In this document: positions 24,604 to 33,871 of the stretch, in pieces | Numbering within the stretch: position 1 is the stretch's first letter | Layout: every line of letters starts with the position of its first letter | Assembly: GCF_001667505.1 (NCBI RefSeq) | Contig: NZ_LZHZ01000061.1 | Coordinates: forward strand, 124,001 to 188,000 | Direction of reading: 5' to 3' | Origin: Mycobacterium sp. ACS1612 | GTDB taxonomy: Bacteria > Actinomycetota > Actinomycetes > Mycobacteriales > Mycobacteriaceae | DNA length: 64,000 nucleotides | Program-made: the position numbers and the translations under genes | The notes under the pieces: model-generated | What the model saw: only the letters and a program-made list of their open reading frames with translations | What the model was told of the DNA's origin: nothing | The model's database searches: none

Positions 24604-25017
24604 ATGAAATCGGGTGCAAGAACGAGTTTGGCGCTGTTCGGCGGCGCGGCGGCGATGGTGCTGGCGGTCGGCTGCGGCGGTGGTGACAACGGCGGCGAGA
24701 CCACCACGTCGACGACGACGACCACCACGTCAGACACCTCAACGACTACTCCCGCCCCGGCGACGACCACGGGGACCGCGGTTCCGGGCGCCCCCACCGG
24801 GGGCGGCGGTCCAGAAGGTGGTGGCGGCACCATTCCGGGTGGACCCACCGGCGGCGGCGGTCCCGAGGGCGGCGGTGGCGGCATTCCGGGCGGGCCCACC
24901 GGTGGCGGTGGCCCCGCGGGCGGCGGCGGCTCGATTCCCGGCGGCCCGACCGGCGGCGGCGGCCCCGGTGGTGGAGGCGGTTGCGTGCCGGGTGTGGGCT
25001 GCGTCAGCGTGCCGTAA
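24604..25017 (+). CDS. Gly/Pro-rich repeat lipoprotein
   Basis: 137 residues. Signal peptide with lipobox AVGC (Cys24), a Thr/Ser-rich linker (about residues 32-58) that could be O-mannosylated, then four 17-residue repeats of the form IPGGPTGGGGPEGGGGG, and a short tail with two cysteines (GCVPGVGCV). Surface-exposed, flexible and probably cell-wall-associated. It starts 44 bases after the kinase stop and could be part of the same transcript. No enzymatic feature. Confidence 0.7.
   Translation: MKSGARTSLALFGGAAAMVLAVGCGGGDNGGETTTSTTTTTTSDTSTTTPAPATTTGTAVPGAPTGGGGPEGGGGTIPGGPTGGGGPEGGGGGIPGGPTGGGGPAGGGGSIPGGPTGGGGPGGGGGCVPGVGCVSVP
24781..24984 (+). repeat. Four tandem 51-bp repeats inside the lipoprotein gene
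   Basis: Residues 60-127 are four consecutive 17-residue units (VPGAP... then IPGGP... three times), i.e. 51-base units that keep the frame. Expansion or contraction by one unit would preserve the reading frame. Confidence 0.8.
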
Positions 25018-25022
25018 CGGCC

Positions 25023-26141
25023 TCAGTCCGGCAGCGAGTTGCTCAGCCGCTCCGTCGCCGCCAGGTAGTCCTCGATGAACTCGCGCACCACTTCGCGCGC
25101 GGGTTTCACCTTGTTCATCAGCCCCACTCCCTGGCCGACGAAGTAGGTGGCCAACGCTTGGGCACCTTGGTGGCCTTGTGACGCCAGCATGTCGACGCGG
25201 CGGATGACGGGCTCGCTCAACATCGACTGCAGCGGCAGCGGCAGCGGCTTCTGCCCGCCTTCGTTGGGCAGCCACGCGTCGGTCCACTCCGACTTCAGTT
25301 GCCGCGCAGGCTTTCCGGTCCGACCGGCAGACCGCACGGTGTCCCGCGACGTGGCGGCCAGCATCTTCTGCACGGTGTGCGGCGCGGTCTCCGCCTCCTC
25401 CGTGGTCAGCCACACCGACCCGGTCCACGCGCCGTCGGCGCCCATCGCGACGGTGGCGGCCATCTGCCTGCCGGTCACGATGCCGCCCGCGGCCAGCACC
25501 GGCACCGCGCCGTCGATCGCTTCGATCACTTCCGGGATGAGCACCAGCGTCGTCACCTCGCCGCAGTGGCCGCCGGCTTCGGTGCCCTGGGCGACGATCA
25601 GGTCGACGCCGGCCTGCACCTGTTTGGCCGCATGCTCCTTGGCGCCGACCAGTGCGGCCACCGGAACGCCGCGCTCCTTGCCTGCCTCGATCATGTAGTC
25701 GGGCGGCACCCCGAGCGCATTGGCGATCAGCTTGATGGGGTGTCCGAAGGCGACATCGAGCAGGTCGGCACCGGTGTCCCCCGACAGGAACGACGGACCG
25801 GTCCGCGGTGCCTCCTCGGGTTCGATGCCGTGCGCCGCGAGCAGGTCGGCGATGAAGCCGCGGTACTCGTCGGGAATCCGCGACGCCAGTTCACCGGGTT
25901 TGAGCTTCTCGCCCTTGCCCTCGAACTTGGCGGGCACGATCAGATCGACGCCGTACGGTTTGCCGCCGACGTGCTCGTCGATCCACGACAACTCTTTGTC
26001 CAGCCAGTCGGGCGTGAACGCGGTCGCCCCGAGGACGCCGAACCCGCCCGCGTTGGTGACCGCGGCCACCACGTCTCTGCAATGACTGAACGCGAACAGG
26101 GGGAAATCGATACCGAACTGCTCGCAGATCGCTGGCTTCAT
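25023..26141 (-). CDS. Nitronate monooxygenase-like flavin oxidoreductase
   Basis: 372 residues, TIM-barrel FMN enzyme. Seen: FAFSHCRDVVAAVTNAGGFGVLGA near the N terminus, ALVGAKEHAAKQVQAGVDLIVAQGTEAGGHCG (~200-230), PVLAAGGIVTGRQMAA and GADGAWTGSVWL, the FMN-phosphate motifs of the NMO/2-nitropropane dioxygenase family. ATG at 26141 chosen at MKPAICEQFGID. Physiological substrate unknown; the family includes nitronate oxidation and enoyl reductase-like members. It lies 25 bases past the epimerase stop and is possibly cotranscribed with it. Confidence 0.85.
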   Translation of the reverse strand: MKPAICEQFGIDFPLFAFSHCRDVVAAVTNAGGFGVLGATAFTPDWLDKELSWIDEHVGGKPYGVDLIVPAKFEGKGEKLKPGELASRIPDEYRGFIADLLAAHGIEPEEAPRTGPSFLSGDTGADLLDVAFGHPIKLIANALGVPPDYMIEAGKERGVPVAALVGAKEHAAKQVQAGVDLIVAQGTEAGGHCGEVTTLVLIPEVIEAIDGAVPVLAAGGIVTGRQMAATVAMGADGAWTGSVWLTTEEAETAPHTVQKMLAATSRDTVRSAGRTGKPARQLKSEWTDAWLPNEGGQKPLPLPLQSMLSEPVIRRVDMLASQGHQGAQALATYFVGQGVGLMNKVKPAREVVREFIEDYLAATERLSNSLPD

Positions 26142-26166
26142 CCCACCAGTTGTACTAGGTGAACCT

Positions 26167-27198
26167 CTACGCCCGAAGGGGTGCATACGCGAACTCCCGC
26201 AGCCCGTCGCGTGGGTCGACGGCCGCCCGGAATCCGAGCACGTCGGCGGCGCGGGTCGGATCCGCCACGATATGGCGCACGTCGCCGCTGCGGTACTGAC
26301 CGGTGACGACCGGCAGCACATCGCCGCGAGCCTCCGACAGTTCGGTGGCCATCTCGAGGATCGAGATCGGCCGACCCGAGCAGACGTTGAACGCCGAGAA
26401 CCCGCCCAGTTCGCTGTCGACCGCCGCCACGTTGGCAGCGGCGACGTCGTCGACGTGGACGAAGTCGCGCATCTGGCCGCCGTCTTCAAAAACCCTTGGC
26501 ACATCGCCCGCTTCGAGTTGGCTGCGAAAGATCGCCGCCACCCCCGAGTACGGCGTATCCCTTGGCATGCCGGGGCCGTAGACGTTGTGATAGCGCAGCG
26601 CCACTACGGAGCCACCCGTGGACTCGGCCCACGCCAGCGCGTAATGCTCCTGCGCGGTTTTGCTGGCCGCATAGAGACTGCGCGGTCGCAACGGTGCATC
26701 TTCGTCCACCAACCGCCAGCCCACCTGCTCCCTGCAGATCGGACAGCGGTGTTCGAAGATCCCCGCCTCGAGGTCGGCCCTGGTACGCGGTGGGGGGTCG
26801 ACGAGTCCGTGTTCGACACATTCGAACCGGCCCTGCCCGTACACCACCATGGACGACGCCAGCACCAGCCGCTGACAGCCTGCGGCGAACATCTCGGCGA
26901 GCAGCACCGCGGTGCCGAAGTCGTTGTGGCTGCCGTAGGACGGCGCGTCGGCGGCATCCACCCCGGCGCCGACCACCGCGGCCTGATGACACACCACCTC
27001 GACGCCATCGAGCAGTGGCGCCAGTGCCGCGGCGTCGCGTACGTCGACACGCTGAACACTTTGTGGCAGTTCGGCTTTCGCGCCATGCGCGGCGGACAGC
27101 ATCGCGTCGACCGCCACCACGTCGTGGCCTTGCTCGGTCAGCGCCGCGGCCACCCGCGCCCCGATGAACCCGGCCGCGCCGGTCAGCAGCACCCTCAC
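26167..27198 (-). CDS. NAD-dependent epimerase/dehydratase (galE2-like, Rv0536c-like)
   Basis: 343 residues, extended SDR. Seen: VLLTGAAGFIGARVAAAL at the N terminus, LASSMVVYG with the catalytic Ser, YAASKTAQEHYAL for Tyr/Lys, and YGPGMPRDT. Unusual insert HRCPICREQVGW between Ser and Tyr, a CPxC motif that could bind metal or stabilise the loop. GTG at 27198 overlaps the phosphorylase stop as GTGA. Likely acts on a nucleotide-activated sugar; the exact epimer is unknown. Confidence 0.85.
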   Translation of the reverse strand: MRVLLTGAAGFIGARVAAALTEQGHDVVAVDAMLSAAHGAKAELPQSVQRVDVRDAAALAPLLDGVEVVCHQAAVVGAGVDAADAPSYGSHNDFGTAVLLAEMFAAGCQRLVLASSMVVYGQGRFECVEHGLVDPPPRTRADLEAGIFEHRCPICREQVGWRLVDEDAPLRPRSLYAASKTAQEHYALAWAESTGGSVVALRYHNVYGPGMPRDTPYSGVAAIFRSQLEAGDVPRVFEDGGQMRDFVHVDDVAAANVAAVDSELGGFSAFNVCSGRPISILEMATELSEARGDVLPVVTGQYRSGDVRHIVADPTRAADVLGFRAAVDPRDGLREFAYAPLRA

Positions 27199-27989
27199 GG
27201 CAGCTCGAAGGGCAGTTCGACACCCTCGTGCGGCAGGCAATGGGTACAGGTGCGTTCGGTCGTCACACTCTCGATGGCCTCGAGCACCAACTTCTTGAAC
27301 GGCACCAAGTTGCGTTCGAACTCGGCGAACACGTCAACCGCCCGTACCGCCGTCCCGGCATCGATGCCCGCGTCCAGGTCGGTGACCAAAGCAATGGCGG
27401 CATAACACATTTCGAGTTCCCTGGCGAGCACCGCCTCGGGATATCCGGTCATGTTGACCAGCGTGAAGCCCTGCCGCGCGAACCACTGGCTCTCGGCGCG
27501 GGTCGAGAACCTGGGCCCCTGGATCACCACCATCGTGCCGCCGTCGACCACGCCGGGCAGATCGGCCGCCGCCGCCCGCAGTGTCGGGCAGTACGGATCG
27601 GCGAACGCCACGTGGATGCCGCCGGAGTCGAAGTACGTATCGGTGCGGCCCGTGGTGCGGTCCACCAGTTGATCGGGCACCACCATGGCGCCGGGGCCCA
27701 ACTCGGCGGTGAGGCTGCCGACCGAGCACGGCCCGAAGATGCGGCGCACGCCCAACGCCCTAAGCGCCCACATGTTGGCGCGGTACGGCACAGTGTGCGG
27801 CGAGAACTCGTGCTTGACGCCGTGCCGCGGCAGGAACGCGACTTCGTGCTGGCCGACCGTGCCCACCGTGATCGGGGCACTCGGCGGACCGTACGGCGTA
27901 TCCAGATTGATGCTGCGCGCGTCGGGACCGAAGAACGTATAGAAACCGCTGCCGCCGATGACACCTAACACCGGACCATTGTGGGTCAT
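27195..27989 (-). CDS. S-methyl-5'-thioadenosine/purine nucleoside phosphorylase (Rv0535-like)
   Basis: 264 residues, the same length as the M. tuberculosis protein. Seen: GVIGGSGFY at the start, FLPRHGVKHEFSPHTVPYRANMWAL, PCSVGSL, and the substrate-site NMTGYPEAVLARELEMCYA. Phosphorolytic cleavage of methylthioadenosine recycles methionine and adenine. ATG at 27989 is the family start; further upstream is intergenic. Divergent from the kinase-cyclase gene 300 bases away. Annotated pnp in some genomes. Confidence 0.9.
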   Translation of the reverse strand: MTHNGPVLGVIGGSGFYTFFGPDARSINLDTPYGPPSAPITVGTVGQHEVAFLPRHGVKHEFSPHTVPYRANMWALRALGVRRIFGPCSVGSLTAELGPGAMVVPDQLVDRTTGRTDTYFDSGGIHVAFADPYCPTLRAAAADLPGVVDGGTMVVIQGPRFSTRAESQWFARQGFTLVNMTGYPEAVLARELEMCYAAIALVTDLDAGIDAGTAVRAVDVFAEFERNLVPFKKLVLEAIESVTTERTCTHCLPHEGVELPFELP

Positions 27990-28289
27990 GCGACGATGGC
28001 GCCGCGTTTTCAGGTACCTGTGCGCGCGGTGGGCCGGCCGTCGGACGCTGAAGCTGGCTGCGCCTCGTCGCGCCCTCGGCAACAAGCCCGTTCGCTGTTG
28101 GATAGGCACAGTGGCGCGTTGAGCGGGTCATCCCGCCGGCGGGAAGGCCGCAACCGCCGCACGGATGCGACGCCGCGGTCCAGCTGTGTGACAGGCGGGT
28201 TGCCAGTTCTGCCCTTAATCCGCGAACCGTCTGCGTCATTATTTACGTCGGCTTAAGGTGAATTAGCCAGCGCTGATCGGGGGGTCACT
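27990..28289. other. Intergenic region between the phosphorylase and the kinase-cyclase gene
   Basis: About 300 bases between divergent genes. No open frame with convincing coding character was seen. The only structure noted is a 14-base perfect palindrome TCCCGCCGGCGGGA (28131-28144), which is not remarkable at this GC content. Promoters for both genes presumably lie here. A G-rich run (GATCGGGGGGTCACT) precedes the GTG at 28290 as its probable ribosome site. Confidence 0.6.
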
Positions 28290-31200
28290 GTGGACGGCTT
28301 GGTCAAGGGGACTTCATTCAGCCACTATCTCCTGCAGGAATTGCTTGGCCGTGGCGGAATGGGCGAGGTCTGGCGGGCGCATGACACCGTCGCCGACCGC
28401 ATCGTGGCTGTGAAGGTGCTGCCCCCACAATGGGCACAAGACGAGGTGTTCCGGCAGCGCTTTCGCCGCGAGGCTCAAGCTGCCGCTCGCCTCCACGAAC
28501 CGCATGTGGTTCCGATCCACAGCTTCGGGGAAATTGACGGCCGGCTGTATGTCGAGATGAGGCTCATCGAGGGCCGGGATCTGCACGCCTTGCTGGCCGA
28601 GGGTCCGCTGATCCCGCCCCGTGCGGTTGCGATCATTGAGCAGGTGGCCCACGCATTAGATGCGGTCCACCAGAGTGGCCTAATACACCGCGATGTCAAG
28701 CCTTCCAACATCTTGATCACCCGGTATGACTTCGCATATCTCATCGACTTCGGCATCGCTCGGGCCGCCCAGGAAACCGGGTTGACCAGTTCGGGGCACT
28801 TCGTCGGAACGATGCATTACATGGCGCCCGAGCGGTTCCGCGATGGCGATGCTGACGGACGGGTTGATGTCTACGCGTTGGCCTGCGTGTTGCAGGAATG
28901 CTTGACTGCCAAGCGGCCGTTCGCAGGCGACGGTGTGGAGCAACAGGTCATGGCGCATCTCGCGACGCCGCCCCCACAGCCGTCAACAACTAACCCGGGC
29001 GTGCCTACGGAGTTCGACGCGGTGATCGCTAAGGGCATGGCGAAGGATCCCGCCGAGCGTTATCAAACGCCGCTGGAGTTGGCTGAGGCCGCCCGGGCGG
29101 TGCTGTCGAGTGCCAATGCGGCTGCTTCGTGCGAAGAGCCTGCGCCAACGCGTCCTGCGACGCTTGTCGGTAGCGAGACAGGCTCAGAGGGCCACGCGCC
29201 ATTGCCGGAAGAGGCGTCTCTTTCGGTGGACACAACAAGGTTGGCACCGGGGAAGGACCCTGTGCGGCCCAGTTCGGAACCCGTAAGCGCTGGAGCCTCG
29301 ATCGACGACTTGCTAGATCGGGCGGTGGCGGCGATCAATAGCGATGATCGAGTGGTCGCTACGGCGCTAGCCGATCAGGTGTTGGCGGTCGACGACGGGA
29401 ATGCAGACGCCGAAGATTTGCTGTCTGTTCCAACCGATGGTGGTCAAATTCGGCGGTTGACGATCCTGTCGACTGATCTGGCGGACTCGACCGCCCTGTC
29501 GATGCGCGTCGATGCCGAGACCTACCGAGTGTTGGTCGCCCGATATCACGATCTTGTGCTGCAGGTTGCCGACCGCTTTGGGGGCCACGTCAACTCCGCG
29601 AAGGGGGATGGACTGCTAGTCGTGTTCGGCTATCCCAACGCTCACGAAGACGACGTCCGTCGGGCAGTGGAGACAGGCCTGGAGATCATGCGTGAGGTGT
29701 CCCGGCTCAGCGAACAGGCCAGCCGCCGGTTCAAATCCCAGATTGACATTCGGATTGGCGTACACCGTGGGCTGGTGTACCTGGACAAGGCTCACGACGA
29801 CGTCTACGGGTTGGCGGCAAATCTGGCCACGAGGATGTCCGCTTTGGCCCCCCCAGGTGTCGTCCTCGTTTCCGATTCGGTGGAGCGGCTGATCCGGCGC
29901 GCCTTCGAGGTGGAACCCTTCGACGCCGTGCCCCTTCAAACGGTCGATGGGGCGGTGCGCCCTTACCGGGTGGTGTGTGAGCGGATCGAGCCCCCTGGGG
30001 CGTCGTTGGGGCCGCTGATTGCACGCGACCGAGAACTGGCGCGGCTGCACAAGAGTTGGAGTCGGGCGCAGGCGGGCACGTTGACCACACCCGGGCTGGT
30101 GTTCCGCGGTGAGGCGGGGATCGGAAAGAGCCGACTCGCGGCCGCGGCCACCGCACTGGTGAAGGGCGGCGGTGGAAAGGTCCTGGAGCTGGCGGGCTCC
30201 CCGCTACACCCCGACGCGGGGCTGCATCCCGTCAGGTCACTCTTCGAGTTCCGCTGTGGTATCAACCGGCACACCGAGCCGGCCCAGCGGCTGCGGCTGC
30301 TGCATGCCGAACTCACTGCCCAGCGCGTCGATTCCGCAGCAGTGCCATTGCTGGCGCCGGTGTTGGGCATCGCTCCCGAGCATGGTTACAGACCGATGCC
30401 GGCCGAGGGCCGCAAGCTGCAGGAACTGATCGCCCAGGCGGTACAGCGCTATCTCCTGGCGTGCTTCGGAGGCGAATCGGGATTGATCCTCGCCGAGGAT
30501 GTGCACTGGTTCGATTCCTCCAGCCTCGAACTGCTCGACGCGCTGCTCCACGGTACTGAAGGACGGCTGCTGGTGGTCATAACCGGGCGCTCGGGGACGT
30601 GGCTGTCCGACGGCTGGCCGGTCAAGGTGTTCGATCTGGCGCCGTTGAGCGATGAACACTCCGATGAACTCGTTCGGGCGCTGGACCCCACAGTGACTCC
30701 CGAAGAGTGCGCGTCGGTGCGGGAGCGCTGCGACGGAGTGCCTTTCTACATCGAACAGGTCGTCAGCGGACTGCGTGTACCGGCGGACGCCCAACGGCCG
30801 CCAGTGCCCGACCCGCTCTATGAGCCACTGTTCGCGCGGCTGCTCGCGACCCCCGATGCCGGGCCAGTGGTCCAGGCCGCCGCCGTCATCGGACGCCACG
30901 TCGACCGAGGTCTACTACAGGCGGCGTCGGCGTTGAGCGCCGACGAGGTCGACGTCGTCGTCGACGAACTCGAGGACGCTCGAGTTCTCGAGCCCCAGGG
31001 GACGGACGCATGGCGGTTCCGCCACGAACTGCTGCGTGAGGTCGCCGCCGAACTGGCACCCCCCAGCGTGCGGCGCGAGCTGCATGCCAGAGTCGCCGAC
31101 GCGCTGGTCGAGGGCGCCGTAGGTGACCCCGACTGGCGACTGGTGGCTACCCACTATGAGCAGGCCGAACGCCACGCCGACGCCGCCTCCGCCTACCAGC

Positions 31201-32474
31201 GGGCCTCCACCAGTGCCCGACGTCGCGGCGCACTTGATGAGGCGCGCAACTACCTCACGCGTGCCATCACGCAACTCGGAAGCGCTCCGGCCGGCCGTGA
31301 CCGCGACCGCCGCGAGATCGCCCCCCGTCTGGAGCGTGGGTTCCTCGCTGCTGCCGCCGAGGGATACCAAAGCCCCGCCGTGGTCGAGGAATTCGAGCGC
31401 TGCCTGCAACTTGCCGGTACTGACCTGCGCGACGACCAGCTGTTCGCGACGTTGCTTGCGCTGTGCAGCTATTACATTCCGCGCGCCGACTTGTCGCGGG
31501 CGGCGCAACTGCTAGGAGTCCTGCAAGCCAGCGCCGCCGAGGAGCGGCAGTGGTTCGCCCCTGCGATTGAATGCGGATTGGGGATGGTGGCTTTCCACCG
31601 CGGTGAATTTGCAGTTGCGCGGGGGAACTTCGAGAAAGCGGTCGCGGGCGTAGCCGAAGACGACGAACACCGCATGGAAGCATTGTGGTTCATTCCCGAA
31701 GACCCGGTTGTGGTGGGGCATGAACACTTGGCTTTGATCCATACACTCCACGGTGATCTTGCACTCGCCGAGGCGGACTTGACCAACGCCTATAGGCACG
31801 CCGAGCAACTCGGTTTCCCGCAAGGCCCGTACAACCATGCCACGGTGACCGACTTTGAGATCGAAATGCGATGTTGGCAAGGACAGTTCGAAACCGCCCG
31901 ACAGCTTATCGCGGACCTGCTGGAACGAGCTGAGCGGTATGGATTCGATTTCTGGCAGATGTATGGCGCCACCGAACAGTGCCTGATCGATTCGTATGAG
32001 CTGATGGCCACTGAGCAGGCGGACGAAGCCGCCTTGTCGGCTCAGATCGACGCCACCGCAGGGTGTATCGACTTCTGGCGCTCCGTCGGGTTTTATGCCT
32101 ACGGAACGCGCCACGACGGCATTCTCGGGCAACTCATGATCACCGCGGGCCAGCGGGACCAGGCTCGCGTCCGCGTCGACGCTGCACTGCAAATTGCTGA
32201 GGGCACCGGAATGCATGTCTACGACGCTGAGTTGCTTCGGGTGCGGGCCCGCACGTACCCCGACCCTGAATTGCGGGCCACGGATTTGGCGGCCGCGATG
32301 GCACTGGCCCGCCGTCAGGACGCGCCGCTGTTCGAATTGCGGGCAGCACTGGACGATTTCGATCTACGTGGGGCGGCTGCGCGGGCATTGCTCATCGCGG
32401 CGACCGAACACATGGCCGGCGACAGCGCCCTGCCTGAATTGGCCCGCGCCAGAACCGCGTTGAGCCCGTCCTGA
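28290..32474 (+). CDS. Ser/Thr kinase-class III cyclase-AAA/STAND ATPase fusion
   Basis: 1394 residues. Kinase domain (~10-270): GRGGMGEV 20-27, Lys42, HRDVKPSN 133-140 with Asp135, DFG 153-155, APE 179-181, all intact. Class III nucleotidyl cyclase (~385-545): metal Asp396 and Asp440, Lys438, and substrate/transition-state residues Asp504, Asn511 and Arg515, so an active adenylate cyclase is predicted. AAA/STAND ATPase (~590-900): Walker A GEAGIGKS 607-614 and Walker B LILAEDVHW 732-740. The rest is a helical TPR-like region. No transmembrane segment was seen, unlike most mycobacterial PknA/B-type kinases. It resembles PknK plus an inserted cyclase. Ten bases upstream of an EmbR-like gene, its likely phosphorylation target. 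Confidence 0.9.
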   Translation: MDGLVKGTSFSHYLLQELLGRGGMGEVWRAHDTVADRIVAVKVLPPQWAQDEVFRQRFRREAQAAARLHEPHVVPIHSFGEIDGRLYVEMRLIEGRDLHALLAEGPLIPPRAVAIIEQVAHALDAVHQSGLIHRDVKPSNILITRYDFAYLIDFGIARAAQETGLTSSGHFVGTMHYMAPERFRDGDADGRVDVYALACVLQECLTAKRPFAGDGVEQQVMAHLATPPPQPSTTNPGVPTEFDAVIAKGMAKDPAERYQTPLELAEAARAVLSSANAAASCEEPAPTRPATLVGSETGSEGHAPLPEEASLSVDTTRLAPGKDPVRPSSEPVSAGASIDDLLDRAVAAINSDDRVVATALADQVLAVDDGNADAEDLLSVPTDGGQIRRLTILSTDLADSTALSMRVDAETYRVLVARYHDLVLQVADRFGGHVNSAKGDGLLVVFGYPNAHEDDVRRAVETGLEIMREVSRLSEQASRRFKSQIDIRIGVHRGLVYLDKAHDDVYGLAANLATRMSALAPPGVVLVSDSVERLIRRAFEVEPFDAVPLQTVDGAVRPYRVVCERIEPPGASLGPLIARDRELARLHKSWSRAQAGTLTTPGLVFRGEAGIGKSRLAAAATALVKGGGGKVLELAGSPLHPDAGLHPVRSLFEFRCGINRHTEPAQRLRLLHAELTAQRVDSAAVPLLAPVLGIAPEHGYRPMPAEGRKLQELIAQAVQRYLLACFGGESGLILAEDVHWFDSSSLELLDALLHGTEGRLLVVITGRSGTWLSDGWPVKVFDLAPLSDEHSDELVRALDPTVTPEECASVRERCDGVPFYIEQVVSGLRVPADAQRPPVPDPLYEPLFARLLATPDAGPVVQAAAVIGRHVDRGLLQAASALSADEVDVVVDELEDARVLEPQGTDAWRFRHELLREVAAELAPPSVRRELHARVADALVEGAVGDPDWRLVATHYEQAERHADAASAYQRASTSARRRGALDEARNYLTRAITQLGSAPAGRDRDRREIAPRLERGFLAAAAEGYQSPAVVEEFERCLQLAGTDLRDDQLFATLLALCSYYIPRADLSRAAQLLGVLQASAAEERQWFAPAIECGLGMVAFHRGEFAVARGNFEKAVAGVAEDDEHRMEALWFIPEDPVVVGHEHLALIHTLHGDLALAEADLTNAYRHAEQLGFPQGPYNHATVTDFEIEMRCWQGQFETARQLIADLLERAERYGFDFWQMYGATEQCLIDSYELMATEQADEAALSAQIDATAGCIDFWRSVGFYAYGTRHDGILGQLMITAGQRDQARVRVDAALQIAEGTGMHVYDAELLRVRARTYPDPELRATDLAAAMALARRQDAPLFELRAALDDFDLRGAAARALLIAATEHMAGDSALPELARARTALSPS

Positions 32475-32484
32475 CATCGGTGAC

Positions 32485-33654
32485 GTGGAGGACTCCAAGC
32501 GTATGGCGGAGAAGGGTATCGGGTTCGGTGTCCTCGGGCAGTTGCAGGTGACCGTCGACAACAAGTCGTTGTCGTTGGGGACGCCGAAGCAGCGAGCCGT
32601 GCTGGCCATGTTGGTGATCAACCGTAATCGGCCAGTGGGCATCGAGTCGTTGATCACCGCGGCCTGGGATGAGTGGCTTCCGCCGGGGGCGCGTGCGACT
32701 GTGCACACATACGTCTCCAACCTGCGCCGAGTCCTAACCGGTGGGGGGGTCGATTCGCGCACGGTGTTGGCGAATGCGCCGCCGGGATATCGGCTAAGCG
32801 TCGCCGACGCGGACTGTGACATCGGCCGATTCATCCTCGAGAAGAACGCCGGAGTGCGGGCCGCGGCAGCCCGCCAATTCGAGCAGGCGAGCCAGCACCT
32901 GTCGGCCGCGCTGGCCGAGTGGCGCGGTCCGGTGCTCGAGGATCTGCGCGAGTTCACTTTTGTCGACGCGTTCGCGACCGCGCTTGTGGAGGACAAGGTG
33001 CTGGCGCACACTGCCCGCGCTGAGGCCGAAATCGCCTGCGGCCGGGGCCATGCGGTGATAAGTGAGCTCGAAGCGCTGACGGTCGAACATCCCTATCGCG
33101 AACCGCTGTGGGCACAGCTGATCACTGCCTACTATCTCGATAATCGACAAGCCGACGCACTAGATGCCTACCGACATTTGAGAACAACGCTCGCTGACGA
33201 CCTCGGCATTGAACCCAGCCCGGCGGTGCGTGCCCTCCACGAGCAGGTCCTGCGCCAGGAACGGCTCGACGTCAAAAAGGCTGCCGAGAAAACCGCCGCC
33301 CGAGCCGCGACCACCCTCGGTAAGCGAACCGCCTCTGCCGTGGAGTCCTCCTTGGCCCTTCTTCGGGACGACTCCGGGCGTCGCTATCCGCTGAAGGGTG
33401 CGGCTACCCGGATCGGGCGTCTACCGAACAGTGACATCGTTCTGGCTGACGCGAAGGTAAGCCGGAACCACGCGGTCATCGTTGACACCGGAACCAGCTT
33501 TGTCATCACCGATCTGGGCTCGGCCAACGGGGTTCAGGTGGAGCGCCGCAAGATCCGCGGCAACGCCACCCTCAGCGATGGCGACCATATCCGCATCGGC
33601 GACCGCGAGTTTACTTTTGAGATGCAGCCGGCCGAGCCGCAGGATCCTCTGTGA
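32485..33654 (+). CDS. EmbR-like transcriptional regulator: winged helix-BTAD-FHA
   Basis: 389 residues (GTG at 32485; ATG at 32503 with GGAGG eleven bases before it is an alternative). An OmpR-type winged helix (~15-100) contains LGTPKQRAVLAML and ATVHTYVSNLRRVL. The BTAD helical domain (~105-260) has DLREFTFVDAFATALVEDKVLAHTARAE. The C-terminal FHA domain (~290-385) has the phosphothreonine-binding residues Arg312, Ser326, His329, Asn348 and Gly349. In M. tuberculosis EmbR with the same architecture is phosphorylated by PknH and binds it through FHA. The upstream kinase is the obvious partner here; target promoters are unknown. Confidence 0.92.
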   Translation: MEDSKRMAEKGIGFGVLGQLQVTVDNKSLSLGTPKQRAVLAMLVINRNRPVGIESLITAAWDEWLPPGARATVHTYVSNLRRVLTGGGVDSRTVLANAPPGYRLSVADADCDIGRFILEKNAGVRAAAARQFEQASQHLSAALAEWRGPVLEDLREFTFVDAFATALVEDKVLAHTARAEAEIACGRGHAVISELEALTVEHPYREPLWAQLITAYYLDNRQADALDAYRHLRTTLADDLGIEPSPAVRALHEQVLRQERLDVKKAAEKTAARAATTLGKRTASAVESSLALLRDDSGRRYPLKGAATRIGRLPNSDIVLADAKVSRNHAVIVDTGTSFVITDLGSANGVQVERRKIRGNATLSDGDHIRIGDREFTFEMQPAEPQDPL

Positions 33655-33817
33655 TATCCGCCCAGGATAGGAATGCACGGCACTTCGTGCTGGTGGAAGT
33701 TTGCTCCGGCAAGCAGATGTGAAGCCCGTCTTCTGGCATTCAAGACGGACCCCGGATCTGATCCAACATTGATGCACACCGGAACTGCACCACTCAACAT
33801 TGTCTAAACACACCCTC

Positions 33818-33850
33818 GGGGACGTGCCACGCCACGCGCGGCACGTCCCC
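33818..33850. terminator. Bidirectional hairpin terminator
   Basis: GGGGACGTGCC (33818-33828) and GGCACGTCCCC (33840-33850), perfect 11-bp stem with an 11-base loop, midway between the convergent EmbR-like and secreted-protein genes. No long T tract follows, as is usual in mycobacteria. Confidence 0.7.
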
Positions 33851-33871
33851 GTTCCCGATGGTCACGTCCAT

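Noticed and set aside
24564..24899. Minus-strand proline-rich protein over the lipoprotein gene
   Set aside because: It is the reverse-complement image of the Gly-rich repeats; the plus strand has a signal peptide and lipobox.
24781..24984. CRISPR-like direct repeats
   Set aside because: Units are contiguous 51-mers without spacers, in frame within a lipoprotein gene.
28131..28144. Palindrome TCCCGCCGGCGGGA upstream of the kinase-cyclase gene
   Set aside because: Pure G/C palindromes of this length are expected by chance in such DNA and no second copy was seen.
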